NCBI GenBank assembly: GCA_023666425.1
Contig: JAMPCA010000013.1
Span: 1 to 44,581, forward strand
From: Muribaculaceae bacterium
Lineage (GTDB): Bacteria; Bacillota; Clostridia; Lachnospirales; Lachnospiraceae
DNA: 44,581 nucleotides
Direction of reading: 5' to 3'
Positions 7,000-14,081 of the stretch are shown one piece after another. The notes under the pieces were generated by a model that was not told the origin of the DNA, did no database searches, and was given only the letters and a program-made list of their open reading frames with translations. The position numbers and the translations under genes were made by a program. Position 1 is the stretch's first letter. Every line of letters begins with the position of its first letter.

Positions 7000-8877
7000 T
7001 TACTGATATTTCTTTAGCAGATTAAGAACATCTTTATTGTAGTAGTAAGGCGTGCTTTTCCATTCGTCAAAATTTTTGAATGGAATTTTATTGTTGACGC
7101 CGTTCAGCCAGATGGAATCCTTTGGCCCCAGAATATTGTGGGCGCAATTGTATGTCCAGCCGATATTGTGCTTCTTTAAGGCCTTTAGCAGCGCTTCGTG
7201 GTAGGCCAGATATTCCTTTACCGACAAAGCATCGGTGTCTGTCCCAACCTCTGTCACAATGTAGGATACCCCGTACTTTTTCGCAAGCTCGTCGCCCTCC
7301 CTGTAAAAAGAATCATAAAGCTGGTCGGAATCCAGCGTCTGCGACGACTGGTTCTGCAGAGTGCCGTCGGCTTTGACCTCAATGGTCGGCCATGCGTCCC
7401 CGTCATACTCGCCGCAGCCATACATAGAATGGGAAGCAATCTGTATTTCCTTTTTCCCGTTCTGTCTCAGCTTTAGCATCAGGAGCTGGAAACCACCGTC
7501 CTCCGGCATAATCCACGCAATCTCCTTCGTTCCTGCCGGAACAGTGACGGAGTAAGTGGTCGCTCCTTTTCCGGTCGAGCCTTCCTTCACCTGTGCGTCT
7601 GTCCCGTCGCAGGTAATCCGGGGCTGGCTGTTTCCGTAGGTGTTGCATACAAAGAGCGTATAGGTTCCGGCGGAAAATCCGTTCTCTGAGCGCAGGCGCA
7701 TAAGCCCGTTCCGCGCCGCGGAAGGGAGATACTGCATGGGCCATGTGGGCTCGTAGCCGTTAATGCCATACTCCTTGAGACGGCTTCCATCCACCGCATA
7801 AACATGGCTGTGCTTTGAGATGCAGCAGCCGCGTTTTGCAAGCTCCTCGGGGAAGACGCCCCCTGTTTCCATGGCAATGACAATGCGCTTGGCGTTGTCC
7901 TCCCAGATGCTGTCTGCGACCTTGCCAAGAACCTCACAATAATGGTCAATGTCCACACCGTCCGCATTGAACGATGGCTCAGGCTCTGCCAGAAGCTCGA
8001 AGCTTAAAAGACCGCTGGGCAGCGCCGCGTAACGCCTGGAGAGCATCTTCATGTACTGGCTGTACAGTGCCTCCATGCTGCTGTCGGTGAAAACCGCCGG
8101 GTTGCTCTGGCAGTTCTCTTTTTCCGGCTTCCCCTTCATGCCGGGCAGACCGGAGATACTGATCATACAGTGGATATTGTATTTGGCGCACCAGCTGATG
8201 ACCTCGTCGAGCTGCTCCAGCTCCGCAACATTAATCTCTTTGGTGTTTTTCGGATTGGAGAGCCATGAAAGGCTGTACATCACCCGGTAACAGTTGAAGC
8301 CGTTTTTGGCCAGACACGCAAGCTCTTCCTCGGAAAAATATGTAAATCCCGGCGTGTACTTATCCCAGTTCGGCATTCCTGCGTTGTTTGCCGACAGCTT
8401 TGTCTCGGAGACAACGCCGTTCCAGTAGGGGAGGTTTGCTTTGTCCACCTCGCCCAGCGTGCAGGAGCTTAAAAGCTTGTCGGTGATAATCTTCTTATTA
8501 TAAGTGCCAACCTTATCCACGGCGGTATAGCGCGTCTTCTGGCTTTGCACAGAGGTCTTTTCAATTTTCTTAACCGTAATCCTGCAGGTATAGCGTTTGC
8601 CGCCAGCCGTTGCGGTAATGTCTGTACTTCCCTTTTTCTTTCCGGTCACGACGCCCTTCTTCGATACGGTGGCCACGGATTTTTTACCTGAGGACCACTT
8701 GACAGTCTTCTTCGTGCCTGTAAGTTTCAGCGTGACAGAGCCGCCCACATAGATCGTCGCTTTTGTCTTGTTCAGCTTCACCTTAGACGCGGCGATGGTA
8801 CTGGTCGGGAAAATGGTGCATACAAGCGCAATCGCCAGCAGCAGGGTCAGCAGCTGTTTTCCAAAATTTTTCTTCAT
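7000..8877 (-). CDS. secreted BIG2-GH5-type glycoside hydrolase-like protein
   Basis: A 625-aa exported protein: signal peptide (1-29), a BIG2 Ig-like domain (about 31-103), then a clan GH-A/GH5-like barrel. Barrel landmarks are YRVMYSLSW (Arg198), ELLAEPEP with Glu298 as candidate acid/base, HSHVY (His358, Tyr360), VTEVG with Glu543 as candidate nucleophile, and GWTYN near the last strand. The Asn that normally precedes the acid/base in this clan is Ala297 here. An insert of about 90 residues (395-485) between HSHVY and VTEVG looks like a beta-sandwich, perhaps a binding domain. The start follows AAAGGAGG. The gene lies 12 bases after a gene for a secreted binding protein, so they may act on the same beta-glycan, which cannot be named from sequence. 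Confidence 0.75.
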   Translation of the reverse strand: MKKNFGKQLLTLLLAIALVCTIFPTSTIAASKVKLNKTKATIYVGGSVTLKLTGTKKTVKWSSGKKSVATVSKKGVVTGKKKGSTDITATAGGKRYTCRITVKKIEKTSVQSQKTRYTAVDKVGTYNKKIITDKLLSSCTLGEVDKANLPYWNGVVSETKLSANNAGMPNWDKYTPGFTYFSEEELACLAKNGFNCYRVMYSLSWLSNPKNTKEINVAELEQLDEVISWCAKYNIHCMISISGLPGMKGKPEKENCQSNPAVFTDSSMEALYSQYMKMLSRRYAALPSGLLSFELLAEPEPSFNADGVDIDHYCEVLGKVADSIWEDNAKRIVIAMETGGVFPEELAKRGCCISKHSHVYAVDGSRLKEYGINGYEPTWPMQYLPSAARNGLMRLRSENGFSAGTYTLFVCNTYGNSQPRITCDGTDAQVKEGSTGKGATTYSVTVPAGTKEIAWIMPEDGGFQLLMLKLRQNGKKEIQIASHSMYGCGEYDGDAWPTIEVKADGTLQNQSSQTLDSDQLYDSFYREGDELAKKYGVSYIVTEVGTDTDALSVKEYLAYHEALLKALKKHNIGWTYNCAHNILGPKDSIWLNGVNNKIPFKNFDEWKSTPYYYNKDVLNLLKKYQ

Positions 8878-8889
8878 GGCACGCCTCCT

Positions 8890-9870
8890 TTACTTTACAG
8901 TGACCTTGAAGGTTTTGGTCACGCTGTTCACAGACACTTTGATGGTCGTGCTTCCTTTTTTAATGCCTTTTACCACTCCCTTGCTGGTCACGGTCGCAAT
9001 TTTCTTGTTGGAGGAGGTGTAAGTAATCTTTGCGGAGGGCGTTGCAGTTGCCTTGATGGTGACCTTTTTGCCCTTCTGGATAGTGGCGCTTGTCTTGCTG
9101 AGCTTTAAGATATTTTTGGAAAGAGCGATTGTCTTTGCGTCCTTTGCCTTTGCGCTGTTTTGTGAATAGCCTGCGTCTTCCAGAAGCGCCGCATTGGAAA
9201 AATCCTGTGTGCCGACAGCCGTGCTGCCGCTGTAGAAGGTAATATCATCGAGCAGTATAAAGGAGGTTACCTTCGTGTTTACTCCGGTGAACTGTGCCTT
9301 AACGCGCGTCTCGCCGTTTACAACGGACTCCACAGGGATCAGTTCCCAGCTTTCTGTATTGCACAGTCCGCGGAGAGGGAATTTGTTGATGGAAATCTGG
9401 TAGTAGTCGCCCCACGACTTTACATTCACACCGTCAACGGCAACCGTTGTTCCATTATCGTTGTAGGTGGCGTTGATCTTGCTGCCCTTTTTTGTCAGGT
9501 CAATCCATGCGAGCGCATAGAGGTCTCCGACCGTCTCCCAGCCGCTTTCCTCCGTGGCAAAATTGGGATGTACATCGACGGAGAGGGAAGAGCCGTCCTT
9601 GCTAAATACCCCCTTGGGGACATAAAGCTTGTAGCTGACGGAGTAGGAAGCGCCCTCCTCCAGTGCGAGGGGGAAGCCGTAAAATTCAGTGGTAGTCGAG
9701 GAATTGGAAGACAGGTCGGTATCTGTCCGCCAGTCTTTTCCACTAAACTTTACGGGAAGCTGCAGAGCCTTGTTTTCTGCTGCATTCACGGGAAGCGGGC
9801 TCCCCAGACAGACGAGAGCCAGCACAATTGCCATCACCCCGGTTATCAGTTTCTTCATTTTTGAATCCAT
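8890..9870 (-). CDS. secreted carbohydrate-binding-like protein with C-terminal BIG2 domain
   Basis: A 326-aa exported protein. Residues 1-30 are a signal peptide. About 35-235 resemble a beta-sandwich carbohydrate-binding module as found beside cellulases and mannanases (FYGFPLALEEGASYSVSYKL, SFILLDDITFYSG). About 245-326 are a BIG2 Ig-like domain (KTSATIQKGKKVTIKATATP). No catalytic domain is visible, so it is probably a surface glycan-binding partner of the GH5-like enzyme encoded 12 bases downstream. It is the first gene of the minus-strand set, with an AAAGGAG site and an extended -10 promoter. The binding-module call rests on pattern, not a close match. Confidence 0.65.
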   Translation of the reverse strand: MDSKMKKLITGVMAIVLALVCLGSPLPVNAAENKALQLPVKFSGKDWRTDTDLSSNSSTTTEFYGFPLALEEGASYSVSYKLYVPKGVFSKDGSSLSVDVHPNFATEESGWETVGDLYALAWIDLTKKGSKINATYNDNGTTVAVDGVNVKSWGDYYQISINKFPLRGLCNTESWELIPVESVVNGETRVKAQFTGVNTKVTSFILLDDITFYSGSTAVGTQDFSNAALLEDAGYSQNSAKAKDAKTIALSKNILKLSKTSATIQKGKKVTIKATATPSAKITYTSSNKKIATVTSKGVVKGIKKGSTTIKVSVNSVTKTFKVTVK

Positions 9871-9910
9871 ACTTATTTTCTCCTTTCAAAAGATGAGTAT
9901 ATGATTCAAA

Positions 9911-9919
9911 ATTATAACA
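9911..9919 (-). promoter_or_regulatory. extended -10 promoter of the CBM-GH5 gene set
   Basis: The minus strand reads TGTTATAAT, a consensus -10 with the TG extension and no clear -35. It lies 41 bases upstream of the ATG at 9870. Confidence 0.5.
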
Positions 9920-9981
9920 TGACAGCCTTAATAATTGGTTAGCAGGCAGCTAACAAGAACTGTGAGATGGGATGAGAGAGT

Positions 9982-11016
9982 CTATTTTAGACTGATGCTC
10001 CGGTTCAGCAGGGTGGTGCTGTACAGATAGAGCGCGTCGGCGTTTTCCCACTCGGAAAAGTCAATCTGTTCCGGGAGACGGTCGCTCATAATATAACGGA
10101 TATCAATCATCAGAATGCGGCGGTAACAGGGCGCAAGCAGCGGTGCGAGGGCGCTGCCGTAGGAGTCCCGCAGAAGCACGAGCTGCCGGTCGGTGGCCGC
10201 CGCCGGGTTGTCGATGGTTAAGATGGCTGTGGGGCCGGAGAGAAAGAAATCATAGGCGTTGCTGCCGGAAAGCTTTTTCGTATCATAGAGTCCGGTGGTC
10301 TGCCCGCTGTCGTAATTGTATACGGTCATCTGCCGCAGTATGTCATTGTCCAGATAGTACAGTGTATCCGGCAAAACCGCAGAAAAACCGCGCCCCATCG
10401 GAAGTCCTTTAGAGCGCATGGCACGCCAGTCTGAGCCCGTGAAGCAGTCGGCGGCGGTGGCGAGGGTAAAATCCTCCACCGCCAGGGCATCGCCGGAAAA
10501 CTCCGGATTCGCGGAGGCATCGCCGGAAAACTCCGGATTCGCGGAGGCATCGCCGGAAAGTCCTGCGTTTGCGGACATGGCGGAGAGAACGGTGTTCGCC
10601 GTGCCGATCAGGCATTCCTGCCGCCAGTGGCTGTCCGTGGCGTAATAGCTGTCCGCAGACAGAGAGGCGGTCAGGTCAATGGGCGCGGCATAGTCCATCT
10701 GCGCGAGCGTCTGCTCCATCAGGGCGGAGTAGTCCAGCTCTGCACGGGAATCCGGCAGATAATATCCCTTGTCCGGCACAATCGCCACATAGACATTCAT
10801 ATGGCTGGGAGCCAGATACATGTCGTGCAGATACCGGAAGCGCTTTGCGGCCGATGTTACGGAGCTTTCATTCAAAGAATCGCTGACGGGCACCAGTTTT
10901 CCGGCGGCCACATAGTAATCCGGCCGCCGCTCATAAGAGCAGGCGGCGGCAGTCAGGGCGATCGCCAGGGTAAGACAGATGCACGCCCGCAGCAGGCGGC
11001 GGCTATTGCTTTTCAT
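9982..11016 (-). CDS. DHHW/AlgX-like SGNH-hydrolase-type exported protein
   Basis: A 344-aa envelope protein of the DHHW family, related to AlgX/AlgJ-type SGNH proteins that take part in polysaccharide O-acetylation. The first 30 residues (MKSNSRRLLRACICLTLAIA) form a signal peptide or anchor. ATDSHWRQE is the family DxHW motif, and LLRDSYGSAL carries the presumed catalytic serine. The ATG at 11016 begins the signal sequence; the open frame extends to 11088 but overlaps the upstream gene deeply. It overlaps the DUF4358 gene by 14 bases, a pairing known in Lachnospiraceae. No MBOAT acyltransferase is nearby, so any acetyl donor partner is elsewhere. Residues encoded by the 10487-10560 tandem repeat (SGDASANPEF) interrupt the domain after the DxHW motif and look like a recent expansion. 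Confidence 0.75.
   Translation of the reverse strand: MKSNSRRLLRACICLTLAIALTAAACSYERRPDYYVAAGKLVPVSDSLNESSVTSAAKRFRYLHDMYLAPSHMNVYVAIVPDKGYYLPDSRAELDYSALMEQTLAQMDYAAPIDLTASLSADSYYATDSHWRQECLIGTANTVLSAMSANAGLSGDASANPEFSGDASANPEFSGDALAVEDFTLATAADCFTGSDWRAMRSKGLPMGRGFSAVLPDTLYYLDNDILRQMTVYNYDSGQTTGLYDTKKLSGSNAYDFFLSGPTAILTIDNPAAATDRQLVLLRDSYGSALAPLLAPCYRRILMIDIRYIMSDRLPEQIDFSEWENADALYLYSTTLLNRSISLK
10487..10560. repeat. in-frame 30-bp tandem repeat, 2.5 copies
   Basis: Two identical 30-base units (10487-10516 and 10517-10546) are followed by 14 bases of a third. They encode repeated SGDASANPEF within the DHHW protein. The length is a multiple of three, so copy number can change without a frameshift. 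Confidence 0.95.
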
Positions 11017-11554
11017 ATTCCCCGTCGGTGTAGCCGCAGACCTCTGTAAAGGCGTCCACGATCTCGTCCACCGTGACGGTATCTGCAAGGTCGGACATAA
11101 CCATCACGAGCAGCACATAGCGGTCGCAGGTCACGACCCGGAGATTGTCGGCCTCCATGCAGACCCATTTGCGCTGGTCAATCTGGTCTGCCATTTTCTG
11201 CGCAAGTTCCGGTGCGTCCCCGGCATGGTTTACCTCCGCCACAACAATGGAGCAGGCCTGCCCCATCATGGGTTCGGAGGCAGTTGCCTCCACGAGCTTG
11301 TCCGCATCCTCCGGGGTCAGTCCGGTGTAAGCGAGAAGAGAGTTCTCGTCCGTCAGGTCAACCGGAATGTTTCCCATATTCAGATCCACCGGCTTGATTT
11401 CATAGATTTTATTGATGATATCCTCCGTGCTGTCGAATTCCGGCACACCGGCCTGCCCGCTTTCATTTTCCGTGGAAGCCGGAGCCTGGTTTCCGCAGGC
11501 AGCCGTCTGAAGGGCAAGAGCTGCCATGAGCAGCAGTACCATAAATTTTTTCAT
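11003..11554 (-). CDS. DUF4358 family lipoprotein
   Basis: A 183-aa exported protein of the DUF4358 family, whose biochemical role is unknown. The N-terminus (MKKFMVLLLMAALALQTAAC) is a lipoprotein signal peptide ending in a lipobox-like TAAC. The mature part has the family pattern IYEIKPVDLNMGNIPVDLTD, then EATASEPMMGQACSIVVAEV and CDRYVLLVMVMSD. The ATG at 11554 is preferred over 11560 because it lies eight bases after AAGGGGG, whereas the first is too close. It overlaps the DHHW gene downstream, so the two products are translationally coupled and probably work together at the envelope. Confidence 0.82.
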   Translation of the reverse strand: MKKFMVLLLMAALALQTAACGNQAPASTENESGQAGVPEFDSTEDIINKIYEIKPVDLNMGNIPVDLTDENSLLAYTGLTPEDADKLVEATASEPMMGQACSIVVAEVNHAGDAPELAQKMADQIDQRKWVCMEADNLRVVTCDRYVLLVMVMSDLADTVTVDEIVDAFTEVCGYTDGEYEKQ

Positions 11555-11635
11555 ATTCATTCCCCCTTTTTAATCCTTTTTTACCATCATACACGAGAAT
11601 ACAAAATATGGAAAGAACTATTTCCGTGTCTTCGT

Positions 11636-11911
11636 GGAAATCATATTGCAGCTGGGAATGGCTGGGTGCGCAAAAGGTTCCATGCTATCGGTTACGTTAA
11701 ATGGATTTTCTAAATGTTCTGGGAAATACATATCCTTTGACGCGACCGCCCGCAATTCGCCGTCGTGGCTCAGTGCGGGCTTTACGGGACGTCCATGTCC
11801 CGCAATCGCTGATTTTGTACAGAACCTTAAGAAAATCCAATTTTCCTTCACAAAGATAGCGTTGGAAACCTTTTGCGCACCCAGCCATTCTCAGCTGCAA
11901 TATTGATTTCC
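11636..11911. mobile_element. MITE-like near-palindromic element with about 47-bp terminal inverted repeats
   Basis: The left arm (11636-11682) and right arm (11863-11911) are inverted copies with only a few differences; both contain AATGGCTGGGTGCGCAAAAG in the same relative place. Pairing continues inward with GCTATC (11684-11689) and GATAGC (11855-11860), and then an imperfect match around TGGATTTTCT. The whole 276 bases can fold into one long hairpin with smaller hairpins at the tip. It has no credible gene; the short frames inside are by-products of the palindrome. I see no clear target-site duplication. It fills most of the 450-base gap between the DUF4358 and MoxR genes. A miniature inverted-repeat transposable element is most likely; a large structured RNA is the alternative. 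Confidence 0.65.
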
Positions 11912-11964
11912 GGGATGTACTTTATTATAGTTTGTTCACAGGAAAAGATTTTATCCGCGAATGG

Positions 11965-11992
11965 TTGACCATTGCGGCTCTTTTATTATATG
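11965..11992 (+). promoter_or_regulatory. probable promoter of the MoxR operon
   Basis: TTGACC (11965-11970), a 16-base spacer and TATATG (11987-11992). It lies just outside the right end of the MITE-like element and about 35 bases before the chosen MoxR start. Confidence 0.45.
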
Positions 11993-12027
11993 ATTATGGA
12001 GAATGAGAAAAAATGCGGGGTGATGTG

Positions 12028-12975
12028 ATGGATGAGAATATTTACCGGCAGGCGGCGGCTGTCGTGCAGGAAGTCAAAAAAGTGATTACGGGCAAGGACG
12101 ACTGTATCCAAAAGGCGTTTGCCGCGATTCTGGCGGGCGGACATATTCTGATAGAGGATGTGCCGGGAGTGGGAAAAACCACGCTGGCGATTGCCTTTTC
12201 GAGGGTGATGGGACTGGAAAACCACAGAGTACAGTTCACGCCGGACGTGATGCCGGCGGACATTCTGGGCTTTTCCATGTATCAGAAGGAGAGCGGAAGC
12301 TTTACCTATCATCCGGGCACGATTATGTGTAACCTGTTTCTGGCGGACGAGATCAACCGTACCTCGCCGAAGACCCAGTCGGCGCTCCTTGAGGTTATGG
12401 AGGAGGGGCGGGTGACTGTGGACGGCGTGAGTCACGCGGTTCCGCGGCCGTTTATTGTGATGGCGACCCAGAATCCCAAAGGAAGCGCCGGAACCCAGCT
12501 TTTGCCGGAGTCCCAGCTTGACCGCTTTATGATATGCATGAGCATGGGCTACCCGGATATGAAAAGTGAGATTGCGATTGCAAAGGGGAAGAGCAGTTCT
12601 GCCGGGGAGGAGCTCCGGGCGGTTCTCTCCGGCGAGGGGCTTTCCATGGTTCAGGAACAGGTGGAGCAGACCTTTGTGCACGACAATATTTATACTTATG
12701 TGACAAAGCTTGTGAACGCAACGAGGGAAAACAGCCTTATCGAGCTTGGTATAAGTCCCCGGGGAACGATTGCCTGCGTGCGCATGGCAAGGGCGTGGGC
12801 GTTTCTGCGCGGGCGCGGCTATGTGATCCCGGAGGATGTGGCCGATATTTTTCTGGATATTGCAAAGCACCGGATCGTGCTGAACACAAAAGCGAGGGTG
12901 ACGCATGTGACGGCGGATGCGGTACTGACGGAGATTTTGGGGAATGTCCGCCAGCCCACGTCCTTTTCACGGTAG
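12028..12975 (+). CDS. MoxR-family AAA+ ATPase
   Basis: A 315-aa cytoplasmic AAA+ ATPase of the MoxR group, proposed to act as a chaperone for assembly or activation of partner proteins. Walker A is EDVPGVGKTTLA, Walker B and following sensor region LFLADEINRTSPKTQSALL, and the second sensor segment reads ISPRGTIACVRMARAWA. Length is typical (about 310-330). The ATG at 12028 follows GGGGTGAT, the better ribosome site; the in-frame ATG at 12013 would add five residues. It heads an operon with DUF58 and transglutaminase-membrane genes, the standard arrangement of this system. Confidence 0.92.
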   Translation: MDENIYRQAAAVVQEVKKVITGKDDCIQKAFAAILAGGHILIEDVPGVGKTTLAIAFSRVMGLENHRVQFTPDVMPADILGFSMYQKESGSFTYHPGTIMCNLFLADEINRTSPKTQSALLEVMEEGRVTVDGVSHAVPRPFIVMATQNPKGSAGTQLLPESQLDRFMICMSMGYPDMKSEIAIAKGKSSSAGEELRAVLSGEGLSMVQEQVEQTFVHDNIYTYVTKLVNATRENSLIELGISPRGTIACVRMARAWAFLRGRGYVIPEDVADIFLDIAKHRIVLNTKARVTHVTADAVLTEILGNVRQPTSFSR

Positions 12976-12992
12976 AATTCGGAGGGAGTGCC

Positions 12993-14081
12993 TTGGCAAG
13001 CTTTTTGATTGGAATTGTGGTAATGGTGTTTACCTTCTATCTTGCGCTGATTTACTCGAGCGTTGCGATCGGGCTGCTCGGCTTTGCGGAAGCAGTTCTT
13101 TTGGCGCTGGCATTTCTTTACCTGTATTCTGTGGGCAGCAGGGTGCGGGCGGCAATCCATGTTCCGCTTGCGTCGGTGGAGCGGGGCGGCGAGGCGGTCA
13201 TGCGGCTTGAAGTAGAAAATAAGAGACGGCTGCCCCTGATGAAAGTCAGGTACCGTATCCGCTACAGCAGCAGCTTTTTTTCAGGGAGAAAGCGCCGCTG
13301 GTACAGCGGGGGAGTCATTCCCAGTGGCACGCACTCCTACCGGGCGGCGGTGCGTCTGGCGGCGGCGGGGAATTACACGGTCGTGCTGGAGCGGATTCGG
13401 GTCTATGATTTGACGGGAATCTTTTACCGGAACCTGCGGATGAAAAAAAGCGCCGGGATTTTGGTGTTGCCGGAGGTGACGGATGTCAGCCTGCGGATTA
13501 CGGAAAATTTGAGAAGCTTTTTCGGGGATTCCGATGTATACGACGATTTTCGTCCCGGAAATGACCGGAGCGAGATTTTTGATATCCGCGAGTTTCGGGA
13601 GGGAGATAAGATTCAGAGCATCCACTGGAAGCTGTCTGCGAAGTCTGAGGAGCTGGTGGTGCGGGAGGACAGTCAGCCGCTTGCCTGCCCGGTGGTCGTG
13701 CTGCTGGAGGACTACGGGCTTGCGGGACGGGATGCGGAAGCGTTTTTGTCGGCGATGGCAAGCCTCGTTTTTTCACTGATGGACAACGCCTGTCCCCATT
13801 ATCTGTCATGGTACAGCGAAAGCCGCCAGGATATGGTGCGCATCCGGGTGGACGACGAGGAGGGATACTATATGGCAGTCTGCGCCTATATGGGGGACTG
13901 TTCCCTGCAGACGCAGACGGATGCACTGGCGCGTTACAACGAGAAATACCGCTATGACCGTCCGATGCATGTGCTGGAGATGCGGGCAGATCTGTCGCTC
14001 TGGCAGGACGGCGGGAAAAGGGCGGAAGTGGACAGTGGAGACTGGAAGGCGTCGCTGGAGCAGCTGGAGCTGGTTTTGTGA
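12993..14081 (+). CDS. DUF58 domain membrane protein
   Basis: A 362-aa protein. Two N-terminal hydrophobic helices lie at about residues 3-45 (FLIGIVVMVFTFYLALIYSS and a second). The DUF58 signature follows in the middle: VYDDFRPGNDRSEIFDIREF and REGDKIQSIHWKLSAKSEEL. The C-terminal part resembles a von Willebrand A fold. The start is a TTG at 12993, six bases after GGAGGG; the frame is open upstream but that stretch lies inside the MoxR gene. It sits 17 bases after MoxR and its stop overlaps the next start (GTGA). DUF58 proteins are the usual MoxR partners and are thought to be MoxR clients at the membrane; the exact function is not known. Confidence 0.88.
   Translation: MASFLIGIVVMVFTFYLALIYSSVAIGLLGFAEAVLLALAFLYLYSVGSRVRAAIHVPLASVERGGEAVMRLEVENKRRLPLMKVRYRIRYSSSFFSGRKRRWYSGGVIPSGTHSYRAAVRLAAAGNYTVVLERIRVYDLTGIFYRNLRMKKSAGILVLPEVTDVSLRITENLRSFFGDSDVYDDFRPGNDRSEIFDIREFREGDKIQSIHWKLSAKSEELVVREDSQPLACPVVVLLEDYGLAGRDAEAFLSAMASLVFSLMDNACPHYLSWYSESRQDMVRIRVDDEEGYYMAVCAYMGDCSLQTQTDALARYNEKYRYDRPMHVLEMRADLSLWQDGGKRAEVDSGDWKASLEQLELVL

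Noticed and set aside
9938-9954. GTTAGC/GCTAAC inverted repeat between the DHHW and CBM-like genes
   Set aside because: It is short, with no U-tract and no obvious partner regulator; could be chance.
10487-10560. Possible CRISPR array
   Set aside because: The 30-base units are directly adjacent with no spacers and are in-frame protein repeats.
11618-11906. Short open frames on both strands around 11.6-11.9 kb
   Set aside because: They lie within the palindromic element and mirror each other because of the inverted repeats; no family match and no ribosome site.
11986-12906. 306-aa minus-strand open frame opposite MoxR
   Set aside because: It is antisense to a clear AAA+ ATPase; the His/Arg-rich composition is typical of a shadow frame.
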